DNA of 64,000 nt. It comes from JAXGQD01 sp040766665. GTDB lineage: Bacteria > Bacillota > Clostridia > Saccharofermentanales > Fastidiosipilaceae. Below the pieces are notes generated by a model that ran no database searches, was not told the origin of the DNA, and saw nothing but the letters and a program-made list of their open reading frames with translations. Position 1 is the first letter of the stretch. Every line of letters starts with the position of its first letter. The DNA is taken from contig JAXGQD010000009.1 of NCBI GenBank assembly GCA_040766665.1, positions 1 through 64,000 on the forward strand, in the 5' to 3' direction. Of the stretch, positions 45,388 through 53,973 are shown piece by piece. The position numbers and the translations under genes were made by a program.

Positions 45388-45432
45388 AAGCTGCCTCGCT
45401 AGCCCCTACGAAGGCCTTCGAGACAGCTTTAT
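45388..45432 (-). terminator. Terminator of the YdbC/PC4-like gene
   Basis: A 12-bp stem (AAAGCTGTCTCG/CGAGGCAGCTTT on the minus strand, one wobble) holds an inner CGAAGGCCTTCG palindrome and is followed by CG-TTTTTT on the minus strand. Confidence 0.8.
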
Positions 45433-45519
45433 TCAGTCACAAACGCAAATTCATCGCGTTCTTGATCAGGCAAACATGCTCACTTAGCGAAAAAAATGCT
45501 AAGTTATCGGCAACAGCTC

Positions 45520-45804
45520 TCAGATACCGGCTGCGAGCGGATCAAAGCCTTGCAGGAGTGCGAGCATGTTTTCCGTTTCCGCACCGTTTAATCCGACGCC
45601 TCGCCCCATCTTGGTGTGCTCAGGATTCCAGTCTCGTATGTCGAGACGCGGCGCCTTGCCATTCCAGGAAACGATATTGAGCTCCCGCTTCCACCCGGAT
45701 TTGCTGATGCCCAGGCTGCCTAAATGCGAAATGATCTCAAAACGTATAGGGTCATTCTGTGCATTGTTTTGTTCTGTCTGATTGTTTGTGGGTCTGTAGT
45801 TCAT
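45520..45804 (-). CDS. YdbC-like single-stranded DNA-binding protein (PC4 fold)
   Basis: The 94-residue protein has a 20-residue Asn/Gln-rich leader and then one PC4-type domain: FEIISHLGSLGISKSGWKRE, LNIVSWNGKAPRLDIRDWNP and MGRGVGLNGAETENML. This is the conserved pattern of bacterial YdbC proteins, which resemble the eukaryotic coactivator PC4 and bind ssDNA. AGGAGG lies 8 bp before the ATG, and a strong terminator follows the gene. It stands alone between clpX and the AraC gene. Confidence 0.88.
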   Translation of the reverse strand: MNYRPTNNQTEQNNAQNDPIRFEIISHLGSLGISKSGWKRELNIVSWNGKAPRLDIRDWNPEHTKMGRGVGLNGAETENMLALLQGFDPLAAGI

Positions 45805-45983
45805 GTGCTTTTCCTCCTAAATATCTTGAAAAGTATTACTGCTGGGAGTCTAAGCGAGAATCGTCTTGAGATTGGTACCATTCATTGGGCAAAACTACCT
45901 AAGACTCGTCAATCTTTCATAAATTACGGTTTAAGGCGTTCTGTAAGCCTTAGATTAAGGGCCTTGAGAGGGTTTTGCCCTGC

Positions 45984-46013
45984 TTGATAATTAATATTAC
46001 TCTCTGTTATTAT
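45984..46013 (+). promoter_or_regulatory. Probable promoter of the araC-type regulator gene
   Basis: TTGATA at 45984-45989, an 18-bp spacer, TATTAT at 46008-46013. Confidence 0.55.
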
Positions 46014-46047
46014 GGACTGAAATTACCCATGAAATTGAATGAATTCT

Positions 46048-46066
46048 GTCCACGGAGGTGGTGGAC
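46048..46066 (+). promoter_or_regulatory. Small hairpin with GGAGG in its loop upstream of the AraC gene
   Basis: GTCCAC-N7-GTGGAC, whose loop is GGAGGTG. It lies in the 5' leader about 27 bp before the ATG at 46093. It could be a leader-peptide site, a regulatory hairpin or a DNA operator. Confidence 0.4.
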
Positions 46067-46092
46067 AAAAACTCTGAGGAGTGGCAGGGAAC

Positions 46093-47025
46093 ATGCTGAA
46101 AGATTTAATCAAAGCTTCCGATAAGAATGTGCTGCAGGCACTGGGCTCAATCCCGGTGGTGACCAAAGGTGTCCTGCGCTCATTTGAAACCGGTGACAAT
46201 ATTGTACGGCCCAGTCAACATAACGCGCACGAACTGACATATGTCAGAAGTGGGAAAATGAAGTATATCCTAGGTGGAAAAGAGTATAAGCTCAGTGAAG
46301 GCGAACTTTTTGTACTGAAACCGGGAATTGAGCACAGTTTTGTGGTCATTGAAGGACCGGTGGATCTAGTGGTGGTCTACTTTGCTTTTGCCAAACATAG
46401 CATAGCAGACCGCTCCAATCACAATTATGACAATGTCTCCAGTGCCTCGATTGACCAGTTTATGGAATTTGCAGGGGTAGGAGACGATGATAAGAGTCAG
46501 GAACCGGGCTTTCTGCTGACCGGCAAAGGGAAGGCGAAAGTCGCGAAGTTGGCTGAAGAAGTGGTCAACGAGAGCGAAAACGATTTCTATGCTAAAGATT
46601 TGATGATGCAGGCTCTGGCCATTGCATTGGTGGTGGAAGTTGCCCGCACCCTGAAAACGGCCTGGGAGCAAACTTTGCGAGTCAAAGAAGGTAAGGCTAG
46701 AGAACTGGTGCTTATTGCCAGAGACTATATTGAGGAACATTTTGCCGAGGATATTTCTGTTGCTGATGCAGCCGGTTATGTCTTTTTGAGTCAGGGCTAT
46801 TTTGCCAGGGCTTTTCGCGATGAAATGAATATGAGCCCGATGGCTTACCTTATTCGAATTCGTGTGGAAAATGCCTGTGAGCTCCTGAAACGGGCGGATC
46901 TTAAGGTCTCTGCCATCGCCAACCGTGTGGGCTTTTCCAGTCCGCAGCGCTTCAATGCGGCTTTCCGCAAGCAAATGGGTATGACGCCGATGGAATATCG
47001 CCGCCGCATTTCCGGGAAGGCGTAA
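46093..47025 (+). CDS. AraC family transcriptional regulator with cupin sensor domain
   Basis: The 310-residue regulator has an N-terminal cupin (about 20-110, with HNAHELTYVRSGKMKYILGG and LFVLKPGIEHSF) that would bind a small molecule such as a sugar. The C-terminal double helix-turn-helix runs from about 205 to 305 (DISVADAAGYVFLSQGYFAR and VSAIANRVGFSSPQRFNAAF, then MGMTPMEYRR). The start could instead be GTG 46081. The YitT gene follows after 9 bp, so they share a transcript. The ligand is not known. Confidence 0.88.
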   Translation: MLKDLIKASDKNVLQALGSIPVVTKGVLRSFETGDNIVRPSQHNAHELTYVRSGKMKYILGGKEYKLSEGELFVLKPGIEHSFVVIEGPVDLVVVYFAFAKHSIADRSNHNYDNVSSASIDQFMEFAGVGDDDKSQEPGFLLTGKGKAKVAKLAEEVVNESENDFYAKDLMMQALAIALVVEVARTLKTAWEQTLRVKEGKARELVLIARDYIEEHFAEDISVADAAGYVFLSQGYFARAFRDEMNMSPMAYLIRIRVENACELLKRADLKVSAIANRVGFSSPQRFNAAFRKQMGMTPMEYRRRISGKA

Positions 47026-47034
47026 TCACTGAAT

Positions 47035-47958
47035 ATGCCACACAAAGAAACGCTGACAGCCGAGTTCAAGGCTTTAATGATTATGCTGCTCGGAGCCTTT
47101 TTGAGCGGTATTGCAGTCAACTTATTTTATATTCCAACCATGCTCACCATGGGTGGCATCAGCGGCGTGGCCTCAGTCGTATACCACTTAACCGATAGCG
47201 GCTTGAGTTTGGGTTTACTCACGCTGATCTTTAACCTACCGGTGTTTCTCTTGGGTTTGTTTTTTGTCAGCCGCCGCTTTATTCTACGTACACTCGTCGG
47301 GACTTTTGCTTATTCGGCGATCTTGGATCTGACCCAATTAATGGTACAAGACCTCTATGTACCACTGATTCTCGGCGGCGATCCTCAGGCAAAGCCCGAT
47401 TTGTTTTTATGTGCTGTAGTTGGCGGGAGCCTTTTTGGTATCGGCTTGGGCCTCATCATGCTGGCAAAATACACCACCGGCGGCACAGACATCCTGGCTG
47501 TCATTATTCATAAAAAACTGCCCCACGTCAGCTTGGGCATGGCGCTTTGGGTCATCGATGGTCTAGTCATCATCTTCTCAGCCGTTGCGTATTTCAACAA
47601 CACCCCCAACAGTTTGAACATGGCTTTGTACTCCACCATTTCTTTGTTTATCTGCGCCAAGGCGATTGATTTAGTGGCGGAGGGTTTCAACTTTAAACGA
47701 ACGGCCATCATTATTTCAGAACAGGCTGAGCTAATCGCTACGCGCATTATGGATGAACTGGGTCGTGGCATTACGGGATTACATGGCACCGGTATGTACA
47801 CCAAAAACAATAAAACCGTACTGCTTTCTGTGCTGGCTAAATCACAAATCAGAGAAGCACGGGCCATCGTCGCTGAAGTGGATGAACATGCCTTTTTCTT
47901 TGTGATGGACACGCGCGAAGTCCTGGGCGAAGGTTTCGAAGAACGCAACGCTTTTTGA
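47035..47958 (+). CDS. YitT family membrane protein (DUF161 + DUF2179)
   Basis: A 307-residue membrane protein with five or six helices in the first 210 residues (GGISGVASVVYHLTDSG, GGTDILAVIIHKK) and a cytoplasmic C-terminal domain (IMDELGRGITGLHGTGMY, FFFVMDTREVLGEGF). YitT proteins are widespread in Firmicutes and have no settled function. It is co-transcribed with the AraC-type gene. Confidence 0.9.
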   Translation: MPHKETLTAEFKALMIMLLGAFLSGIAVNLFYIPTMLTMGGISGVASVVYHLTDSGLSLGLLTLIFNLPVFLLGLFFVSRRFILRTLVGTFAYSAILDLTQLMVQDLYVPLILGGDPQAKPDLFLCAVVGGSLFGIGLGLIMLAKYTTGGTDILAVIIHKKLPHVSLGMALWVIDGLVIIFSAVAYFNNTPNSLNMALYSTISLFICAKAIDLVAEGFNFKRTAIIISEQAELIATRIMDELGRGITGLHGTGMYTKNNKTVLLSVLAKSQIREARAIVAEVDEHAFFFVMDTREVLGEGFEERNAF

Positions 47959-48055
47959 TGCCAAAACCGTTTCAAACTCCAATGTGCGAGCTAAAATCCT
48001 TTGTTTGACAAACTTTTACAATAAGTTGATGTGATTTTAATCTCAGACCACAAGT

Positions 48056-48064
48056 TCTGGGATG
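48056..48064 (+). repeat. 9-bp target duplication, left copy
   Basis: TCTGGGATG, repeated at 49596-49604, directly outside the left end of the ISLre2-type element. Confidence 0.8.
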
Positions 48065-49595
48065 GTTGGCGTAACGATTTAGGTGGTGGTTAAAAAATAA
48101 AAAAGAGAGATTCGAGGACCTATGTTAAAGTAGTTGTTGCTGAAAAACAGTAACGAAAGGTCGCAGGAATCTCTTATGAACAGTTTACAGGAAATGGCGC
48201 AGCAATTCATCTATGAGATGTTTGAAATTGAATTGTTGGAGAAAGGATTTGCCCAGACGAGTGAAGAAATCTTAGACGCTTGCAAGCGTTTTGCACTGTC
48301 GGTGATGAAACAGAAGTTGGAAAGCACCGACCAGGCCTTAGCCGATCATGCCGATTTGAGGCCGGAATGGATAATCCACAAAAAAGTGGCAAGGGTCCAA
48401 GAAACCGTCTTAGGGACACTGAACTACACGAGGCGCTATTACGTTAATCGAAAGAATGGCAAACGCGCGTTTCTTTTAGATGTGTTGGTAGGCATCGAGA
48501 AACACGAGCGGATTAATCAGGCTTGAAGGCCGCGCTATGTAATGAGGCGGTTTTGCATTCCTATCGGATGAGTTCAGCCATAGCCTGTGAAAACCGTGTC
48601 AGCAAGCAAAGTGTGAAGCGTGTTTTACAAGAGGTCGCTGTGCCGGACGTTGAACTGAAAGCGAGGAAAGAGGCGGTCCCCATTATTCATGTACAAGCCG
48701 ATGAAGACCATGTATCGGTACAGGATGGTCGTCGTAATCGCGAGGTAAAATTAGCCGTTATTCATGAGCCTGCACGTCGCGTAGGAAAGAAGGGGGTCTT
48801 ACCCCATAAGGTTCATAAGTTTGCGTATAAAGGCAGTGTTGAGAGTTTTTGGTCCAATGTGGCAGAGCGAATAGAGCAGCGTTATCCGGAAGCGGAAAAC
48901 CTTCAAATCTACCTGCATGGTGATGGTGCTGCGTGGATACAAAGTGGCCTAGGCTGGCTTCCCAACAGTCGCTTTGTATTGGATCGATTTCATGTCTTTA
49001 AGGTCATAAAACAACTGGCTCCAGTGGACAGTGTAGAGTATCTGGAGTTAAGAGATAGTTTGTTTGATGCGGATAAAAAGGAATTTAAGCGTCTCGTTAA
49101 ACTTTGTCAGAGGCTTTACGAAAAAGATCCTGAACGTGTCAAGGCAATTCAAAACTACATCCTGAGCAATTGGAAGGGGATAGAAATCTGGACAAAAGAC
49201 CCCAAGAGCGGAATCAGTTGTGCGGAGGGTTTGGTCAGTCACTGTTTGAGTGAGCGTCTGTCGATGCGTCCCATGGCTTGGATGGATGAGGGCTTAGGTC
49301 AAATGACAAAGCTGAGAGAGCATTACTTCAATGGTGGAAAAATCACGTGGCATGATTTCAAACGAAGCAGAAAACAAAGACTAGAGCTGGAAGCGATCGA
49401 AAAATCTGTTAAACTGGGGGAGCTACGAAAAATCAATGAGTCGGATAACATGCTCTCGTACCTTCCGTTAAGTTCATACAATTTCCCCAAACGAGATGCA
49501 CGTTACCAGTTGTTTAAGCGTATTAGCGAAAGTGGCAAGGCTATTTGACGCATAGATCTTCTTTCTCTTACCACCACCATCAAAGTTACGCCGTC
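48065..49595 (+). mobile_element. Insertion sequence, ISLre2 type, 1531 bp
   Basis: Imperfect inverted ends of about 28 bp share GGCGTAAC and GGTGGTGGT. They are flanked by 9-bp direct repeats TCTGGGATG, the duplication size typical of ISLre2 elements. The single transposase gene is broken by one frameshift. The right end lies about 16 bp before the -35 box of the veg promoter. Confidence 0.88.
48176..49548 (+). CDS. ISLre2 family (UPF0236) transposase, frame broken once
   Basis: The first part (48176-48526, about 116 residues) begins MNSLQEMAQQFIYEMFEI and ends IEKHERINQA. The second resumes one base out of frame at 48523 with LKAALCNEAVLHSYRMSSAI, then IHVQADEDHVSVQDGRR (first catalytic Asp region), LQIYLHGDGAAWI, FVLDRFHVFK and GISCAEGLVSHCLS. 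Adding one T to the TT at 48523-48524 fuses them into the usual product of about 457 residues. The break could be a sequencing error or inactivation. Confidence 0.88.
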
Positions 49596-49604
49596 TCTGG
49601 GATG
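49596..49604 (+). repeat. 9-bp target duplication, right copy
   Basis: TCTGGGATG, matching 48056-48064. Confidence 0.8.
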
Positions 49605-49611
49605 TTTCGCG

Positions 49612-49640
49612 TTGACCCTATCACTAATTCGTGCTATCAT
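49612..49640 (+). promoter_or_regulatory. Sigma-A promoter of veg
   Basis: TTGACC at 49612-49617, 17-bp spacer, TATCAT at 49635-49640. Confidence 0.8.
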
Positions 49641-49674
49641 TTGGACTGTAGTTTTTGCAGAACGGAGGCCTCTT

Positions 49675-49932
49675 ATGATTGTAAAAACAGACTTAGATAA
49701 GTGTCGTGAAAAGATGATGGCCTGTGTGGGACAATCTGTCCGACTCACTTCCAACGGAGGAAGAAAGCGCCTCATCGTACGTGAAGGAATCGTTGATCAT
49801 TGTTATCCTAACGTCTTCACAGTCCGTTGCCCACGTGGTGGACGCTATCACGAACTTTTGTCATATAGCTATGTGGATGTGCTGACCTCAGTAGTGGAAA
49901 TCACCCTGACAGACGTCCCCCTGGCACCTTAG
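49675..49932 (+). CDS. veg: Veg family protein
   Basis: The 85-residue protein matches Veg throughout (LDKCREKMMACVGQSVRLTS, GGRKRLIVREGIVDHCYPNVF, LSYSYVDVLTSVVEI). Veg is a small, highly transcribed protein of Bacillota; in Bacillus subtilis it stimulates biofilm formation and lies close to ispE, as here. CGGAGG precedes the ATG. It has its own promoter and terminator. Confidence 0.93.
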   Translation: MIVKTDLDKCREKMMACVGQSVRLTSNGGRKRLIVREGIVDHCYPNVFTVRCPRGGRYHELLSYSYVDVLTSVVEITLTDVPLAP

Positions 49933-49963
49933 ACCTTTGCCGTTTAGGCATATTCAATCAAAG

Positions 49964-49995
49964 AAGAGTCGACTCAAATAGGAGTCGGCTCTTTT
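49964..49995 (+). terminator. Terminator of veg
   Basis: AAGAGTCGACTC pairs with GAGTCGGCTCTT (one wobble pair), 6-nt loop, followed by TT and an AT-rich tract. Confidence 0.85.
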
Positions 49996-50102
49996 ACATT
50001 TTTTACTGTAAGACGACTCAGGCATTTGTTACAATGTTAAAAACTTAGCCAATCCTTTATGGCTTGGCTAGTAGTCTGATTTATTAAATGACGGAGCGAG
50101 CT

Positions 50103-51149
50103 ATGATTGATGTCAATCGTATAGAAGAACGCCTGGCCCATGCAAAAATTAACCTCTACCTGGATATCGTTGGTCGCCGCACAGATGGCTATCATCTGTT
50201 GGATACCGTGATGCAGACTTTAGCTTTGGCCGATCGCTTGTCTTTTACTTGGCTCGAAGCTAAGGATGAGGAAACTTTTGCCGCAATGCTCAATGAGCAA
50301 AAGAGAGAGGGCAGAAGTCTGCAGCATTTCAAGGACTTTGCTGCTTTTGAGCTCTTGCTCGATATCGAAAATGACTTGGCGAATCGCTTAGCTGAAGCTG
50401 AAAGCAATATTCTTTATAAAGCACTGCAACACTGGTTCAAAGCGCTAGAGCCAAGGCAAGTGCAAAAGGTGCAAGAAAGTATCGCGGCAGCATCCCTACG
50501 TCAAGCATGTCTTTTGATTAAGTTGGATAAACTGATACCGCCAGAGTCGGGCTTAGGCGGAGCGTCGGCAGATGCAGCGGCTTTGTTGGATTATTTGGAT
50601 GAGTGTTTTACTTTGCAGTGGGATGATGCGGCTCGTCTGAGTCTGGAGAGTAAAATCGGCGCTGATGTGCCTTTTACACGACGTAAGGGGACACAACGTT
50701 GCCTGGGTATTGGGGAGAAGATGTCAGCTTTGCCGGGCTTGCCGCCTTTTGCCTGCGTCTTAATCAAGCCCTTACGCTTGGGTGTCAAAACGGCGGCAGC
50801 TTTCAAACGTTACAGCGAAATCTTCGTGATGGATGCAGAGAAACTGCAAAGACCGCAATGTGAAGCCTTTGTTGAGGCGCTTAAAGCGGAGCACTGGGGG
50901 GACTTACAGAGGCTGGGTGGTAATGTTTTTGCCTCCTTAATTGACGATGAGTTTTCGGTTCTGCCTCAATGGTTGGAGCGGCTAAGCGCAGACGGCAGCT
51001 TTCTTTGTTCGCTGTCCGGTTCGGGTACAGCCTGCTTTGCCTTATTTGAGAATCCGGCTCAGGCGGCGGCTTGCGCGGCCGAATTATCTCGTCTGACAGA
51101 GCTGAACGGGGTGCCTTTTGCCCTTTATCTGACGGAGCTCGCTTGTTGA
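50103..51149 (+). CDS. ispE: 4-diphosphocytidyl-2-C-methyl-D-erythritol kinase
   Basis: IspE phosphorylates CDP-methylerythritol in the MEP isoprenoid pathway. The 348-residue protein has the N-terminal AHAKINLYLDIVGRRTDGYH, the GHMP-kinase ATP loop PPESGLGGASADAAALL and the C-terminal SLSGSGTACFALF. It is about 60 residues longer than usual because of insertions between residues 55 and 130 (the region of KDEETFAAMLNEQKREGRS). I start at ATG 50103 with GGAG upstream; ATG 50088 is possible. Confidence 0.92.
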   Translation: MIDVNRIEERLAHAKINLYLDIVGRRTDGYHLLDTVMQTLALADRLSFTWLEAKDEETFAAMLNEQKREGRSLQHFKDFAAFELLLDIENDLANRLAEAESNILYKALQHWFKALEPRQVQKVQESIAAASLRQACLLIKLDKLIPPESGLGGASADAAALLDYLDECFTLQWDDAARLSLESKIGADVPFTRRKGTQRCLGIGEKMSALPGLPPFACVLIKPLRLGVKTAAAFKRYSEIFVMDAEKLQRPQCEAFVEALKAEHWGDLQRLGGNVFASLIDDEFSVLPQWLERLSADGSFLCSLSGSGTACFALFENPAQAAACAAELSRLTELNGVPFALYLTELAC

Positions 51150-51174
51150 CAGACTTTGACTCTGCCGATATAAT
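51146..51174 (+). promoter_or_regulatory. Perfect consensus sigma-A promoter of rpmH-rnpA
   Basis: TTGACA at 51146-51151, a 17-bp spacer and TATAAT at 51169-51174. It overlaps the ispE stop codon. Both boxes and the spacing are ideal, as expected for a ribosomal protein gene. Confidence 0.92.
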
Positions 51175-51206
51175 TTCTCTGCTATGGAAAAACGGAGGTG
51201 AGCGAA

Positions 51207-51344
51207 ATGTCCAAGATGACATACCAGCCGAAAAAGAGACAACGTTCTCGCGAACACGGCTTTAGAAAAAGAATGCAGACTTCTTCAGGTAGAGAAGTTT
51301 TGAGAAGAAGAAGACTTAAAGGTCGCAAGCAACTGTCCGCCTGA
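51207..51344 (+). CDS. rpmH: 50S ribosomal protein L34
   Basis: This 45-residue basic protein reads MSKMTYQPKKRQRSREHGF then RKRMQTSSGREVLRRRRLKG, with the typical L34 ending KGRKQLSA. GGAGGTGAG precedes the start. An in-frame ATG at 51216 would give the more usual MTYQPKK start. In Bacillota rpmH and rnpA usually flank the replication origin beside dnaA; here ispE is upstream instead. Confidence 0.95.
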   Translation: MSKMTYQPKKRQRSREHGFRKRMQTSSGREVLRRRRLKGRKQLSA

Positions 51345-51350
51345 GAATAG

Positions 51351-51370
51351 AAGGCCGAGTAGTCGGTCTT
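51351..51370 (+). terminator. Weak hairpin between rpmH and rnpA
   Basis: AAGGCCGA pairs with TCGGTCTT (one wobble) around GTAG, followed by TATT. It probably lowers rnpA expression relative to rpmH. Confidence 0.5.
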
Positions 51371-51423
51371 TATTCATTTTATGCGATTGTGAATTGCTGC
51401 GACTGCGGAGTGCAGAGGCATAC

Positions 51424-51759
51424 ATGAAAGACAGCGAGAGCATTAAGAAAAATCGCGAATTTTCCGCCGTATGCCGCAAAGGCCAAAAGCATAAAGGCCG
51501 CTATCTCAATCTTTTTGTACGTGGGAATCGTGGCGGCATGAAGCGGGTGGGTTTTGCCACCAGCAGGAAATTTCCCAATGCCGTGAAGCGGAACAGAGCG
51601 AAACGATTGATGCGTGAAGCTTACCGCCATCTTGCCAAAGATATCATTCGCGGACGAGATGTGGTATTAATAATGAAAGATTTATCCGAGCCCAGATACA
51701 GCGAAGTACAGGCAGACATGTATCAACTCTTTTTGCAGGCCGGATTGCTTGGTGAATGA
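51424..51759 (+). CDS. rnpA: Ribonuclease P protein component
   Basis: The 111-residue basic protein is the protein cofactor of RNase P, which trims tRNA 5' ends. It starts MKDSESIKKNREFSAVCRKG and contains the family core RVGFATSRKFPNAVKRNRAK-RLMREAYR. I start at ATG 51424 with AGAGG upstream. The yidD gene begins 3 bp after its stop. Confidence 0.95.
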   Translation: MKDSESIKKNREFSAVCRKGQKHKGRYLNLFVRGNRGGMKRVGFATSRKFPNAVKRNRAKRLMREAYRHLAKDIIRGRDVVLIMKDLSEPRYSEVQADMYQLFLQAGLLGE

Positions 51760-51762
51760 GCA

Positions 51763-51990
51763 ATGCGTCAGGGCTTGATTCGTCTGATTCGCTGGTACCA
51801 ATTACGGGTCTCACCCGGCAAACCTGCACGTTGCCGCTATATACCGACTTGCTCCCAATATGCACTAGAGGCTATTACTAAATATGGTGCGATAAAGGGG
51901 ACGGGGAAGGCCATCTGGAGAATATTGCGTTGCAACCCTTTCGGTGGCCGCGGCTATGATCCGGTGGATAAGAATGAAGTAAAGCACTAG
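51763..51990 (+). CDS. yidD: Membrane protein insertion efficiency factor YidD
   Basis: A 75-residue protein with the family pattern LIRWYQLRVSP, RCRYIPTCSQYALEAI and LRCNPFGGRGYDPV. It assists YidC-mediated insertion and lies in the standard position between rnpA and yidC. Confidence 0.95.
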   Translation: MRQGLIRLIRWYQLRVSPGKPARCRYIPTCSQYALEAITKYGAIKGTGKAIWRILRCNPFGGRGYDPVDKNEVKH

Positions 51991-52021
51991 GGCTTCGTCC
52001 CTATGAGAGGATATATTAAGG

Positions 52022-53041
52022 ATGCAAATACAGTTAGTGCCGGTTTTCGGTTTACTTGAACCCTTATACACATTGTTTGGCTGGATTATGCGTGCCCTAT
52101 ACAGTGTAATTGCCAATTACGGTTTGGACATCATTATCTTTACGGTTTTTTTGCGCCTCATCATGATCCCTTTGCAGCTTAAACAGCACAAGACGACATT
52201 GAAGCAAATGCAGCTGACCGACGAACTGAATGATTTGAAACGCTACTATGGCGACGATCGCAACGGTTTTGCGATGGCGCAGCAAGAGCTGTTCAAAAAA
52301 CACAAAATTTCCATCACCGGCGGCTGTTTGCCTTCGATGCTGGGCATTTTGATTATCTGGCCGATTTGGAGAATTATCTCTCAGCCTTTGCATTACATCA
52401 TGGGTATCAGTCAGGAAAGCCTGGCAAAAATCGCCACCAACCTGGCCTCTGCCGGCTTGGTGCCCGAGACTGTCATTAAGAATGTGGTCAACTCGGATAT
52501 CGCAGTTCTTAACGCATTGCGCAATAACGGCCCTGCTATGAATCAGGCCGTTTCCGAAGGTTTGATCCGCGCGGACCAGATGATTAATCTAGACTTTTTT
52601 GGGATCAACTTAGGCATGACGCCAAGCTTCAATCCCTCCGTCATCTTCGGTGAGCAAATGTCGACTTATCTACCCTTGTTAATTATTCCTGTATTGGCCG
52701 TCATTACCTCCTTTGTTGTGTCACAGGTTTCTAACCGCACCAATGCGATGCTTTTGCAACAAAAACGCAGTAAAGAATTGGCTAAACTCAATCCCGCCCG
52801 TGACGTGGTCGAGGATAAAACCCAAAACATGTCCAAGCAGATGATGTTGATGATGCCCATCATCACATTAATTACGGTTTTCACCATGCCGGCTGCTATG
52901 GGTTTATACTGGATAGTCGGTAACTTGATGATGATTTTCCAGTCTTATTTGTTGTATTTCCTCTACACTAATCCTGTGATGAGCAGTGTCTGGTCTGAGG
53001 ATGAGCTGGGCCTTTTAAAGGCTAAAGGAGGAAAAGCATAA
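52022..53041 (+). CDS. yidC: Membrane protein insertase YidC/Oxa1/SpoIIIJ
   Basis: The 339-residue protein has the Gram-positive form with no large periplasmic domain. The first core helix carries the conserved groove Arg in IIIFTVFLRLIMIPLQLKQ, and a cytoplasmic coiled loop (LKQMQLTDELNDLKRYYGDD) follows. About 60 extra external residues (about 125-190) lie between helices. The last helices hold FTMPAAMGLYWIVGN. Its stop overlaps the start of the jag gene (TAATG). Confidence 0.94.
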   Translation: MQIQLVPVFGLLEPLYTLFGWIMRALYSVIANYGLDIIIFTVFLRLIMIPLQLKQHKTTLKQMQLTDELNDLKRYYGDDRNGFAMAQQELFKKHKISITGGCLPSMLGILIIWPIWRIISQPLHYIMGISQESLAKIATNLASAGLVPETVIKNVVNSDIAVLNALRNNGPAMNQAVSEGLIRADQMINLDFFGINLGMTPSFNPSVIFGEQMSTYLPLLIIPVLAVITSFVVSQVSNRTNAMLLQQKRSKELAKLNPARDVVEDKTQNMSKQMMLMMPIITLITVFTMPAAMGLYWIVGNLMMIFQSYLLYFLYTNPVMSSVWSEDELGLLKAKGGKA

Positions 53042-53898
53042 TGCAGTCCGTTGAAAAGACCGGCAAAACAGTTGATGCGGCGGTTTTCAGTGCCCTGGAA
53101 GAATTAGGGGCAACCATCGACGAAGTGATTGTCGAAGTCATCGACGAAGGTGACAACGGCATCCTAGGTATCGGCAGAAAGCCTGCCCGCGTTTTGGTAA
53201 GTCTTGACCGTATGACCGACAGTCCGGTATTCGAAACAAATGATGATGACGATGAAGACAGTCAATACAGCTATGACGAAAAAGAAATCAATGCCGCTGA
53301 TTTTTCCGATCCCGGTATGTTCGATAACGAAGACATTGAAGCTGAAGCGGTGCCTGTTGAAGCCGAGAACACGACTTATTTTGGTGATGGCAGCGATTAC
53401 CTAGATGATGATTTTGAAGAGCAACGCCTTTTGATGACGGACTTCCTCAGCGAAATCCTGGCAGCCATGGACGTCGACGCCAAAATTGTCTGTAGCCCGA
53501 AAGAGGGCGGCATCCAGGTGGATATTGACGGCGATGACGTGGGTGTACTGATCGGTCGTCGCGGTGACACGCTGGCTGCGCTGCAATATCTTAGTTCCTT
53601 GGTGATTAATAGAAACAGTGAACAACGTGTGCATCTCAGCCTGGATGTATCGGGCTATAAAAAACGCCGTGAAAACAGTTTGATTGATCTGGCACAGCGC
53701 ACTGCAGGACGTGTCATGAAAGTAAAGAAGGAATACGTCATGGAAGCCATGCCGGCTGCAGAGCGTCGCATCATCCATTCTGCTTTACAGAGCCATCGCG
53801 GTGTGAAAACCATCAGTGAAGGCAACGAACCACATCGCTATGTGGTCGTGGTTCCTTTGAAAGACGGAGAAGTGAAAGAAGATTTTGAAAGAGCTTAA
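53041..53898 (+). CDS. jag: RNA-binding protein KhpB/Jag (Jag_N, KH, R3H)
   Basis: A 285-residue protein. Residues 1-52 form a Jag_N domain (GNDGILGIGRKPARVLVSL-like). A very acidic linker of about 75 residues follows. A KH domain holds GDDVGVLIGRRGDTLAALQY, and the C-terminal R3H domain contains AQRTAGRVMKVKKEYVMEAM and RRIIHSAL. KhpB binds RNA with KhpA and influences cell elongation and division in Gram-positive bacteria. It is coupled to yidC. Confidence 0.93.
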   Translation: MQSVEKTGKTVDAAVFSALEELGATIDEVIVEVIDEGDNGILGIGRKPARVLVSLDRMTDSPVFETNDDDDEDSQYSYDEKEINAADFSDPGMFDNEDIEAEAVPVEAENTTYFGDGSDYLDDDFEEQRLLMTDFLSEILAAMDVDAKIVCSPKEGGIQVDIDGDDVGVLIGRRGDTLAALQYLSSLVINRNSEQRVHLSLDVSGYKKRRENSLIDLAQRTAGRVMKVKKEYVMEAMPAAERRIIHSALQSHRGVKTISEGNEPHRYVVVVPLKDGEVKEDFERA

Positions 53899-53923
53899 TT
53901 GCTGAAAACATGAAGGACATATG

Positions 53924-53953
53924 ACGGCAGCTGAATACTCTACTGCCGTTTTT
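53924..53953 (+). terminator. Terminator of the rpmH-jag operon
   Basis: ACGGCAG pairs with CTGCCGT across a 12-nt loop, followed by TTTTT. It lies just upstream of mnmE. Confidence 0.8.
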
Positions 53954-53973
53954 CCATTTTTTGAGGGTTTGCT

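Noticed and set aside
48134..48526. Separate small gene before the ISLre2 transposase
   Set aside because: It is the N-terminal part of the same transposase; one added T joins it to the following frame.
51146..51206. Replication origin between ispE and rpmH
   Set aside because: The gap is only 57 bp and is filled by a consensus promoter and ribosome binding site; no DnaA boxes seen.
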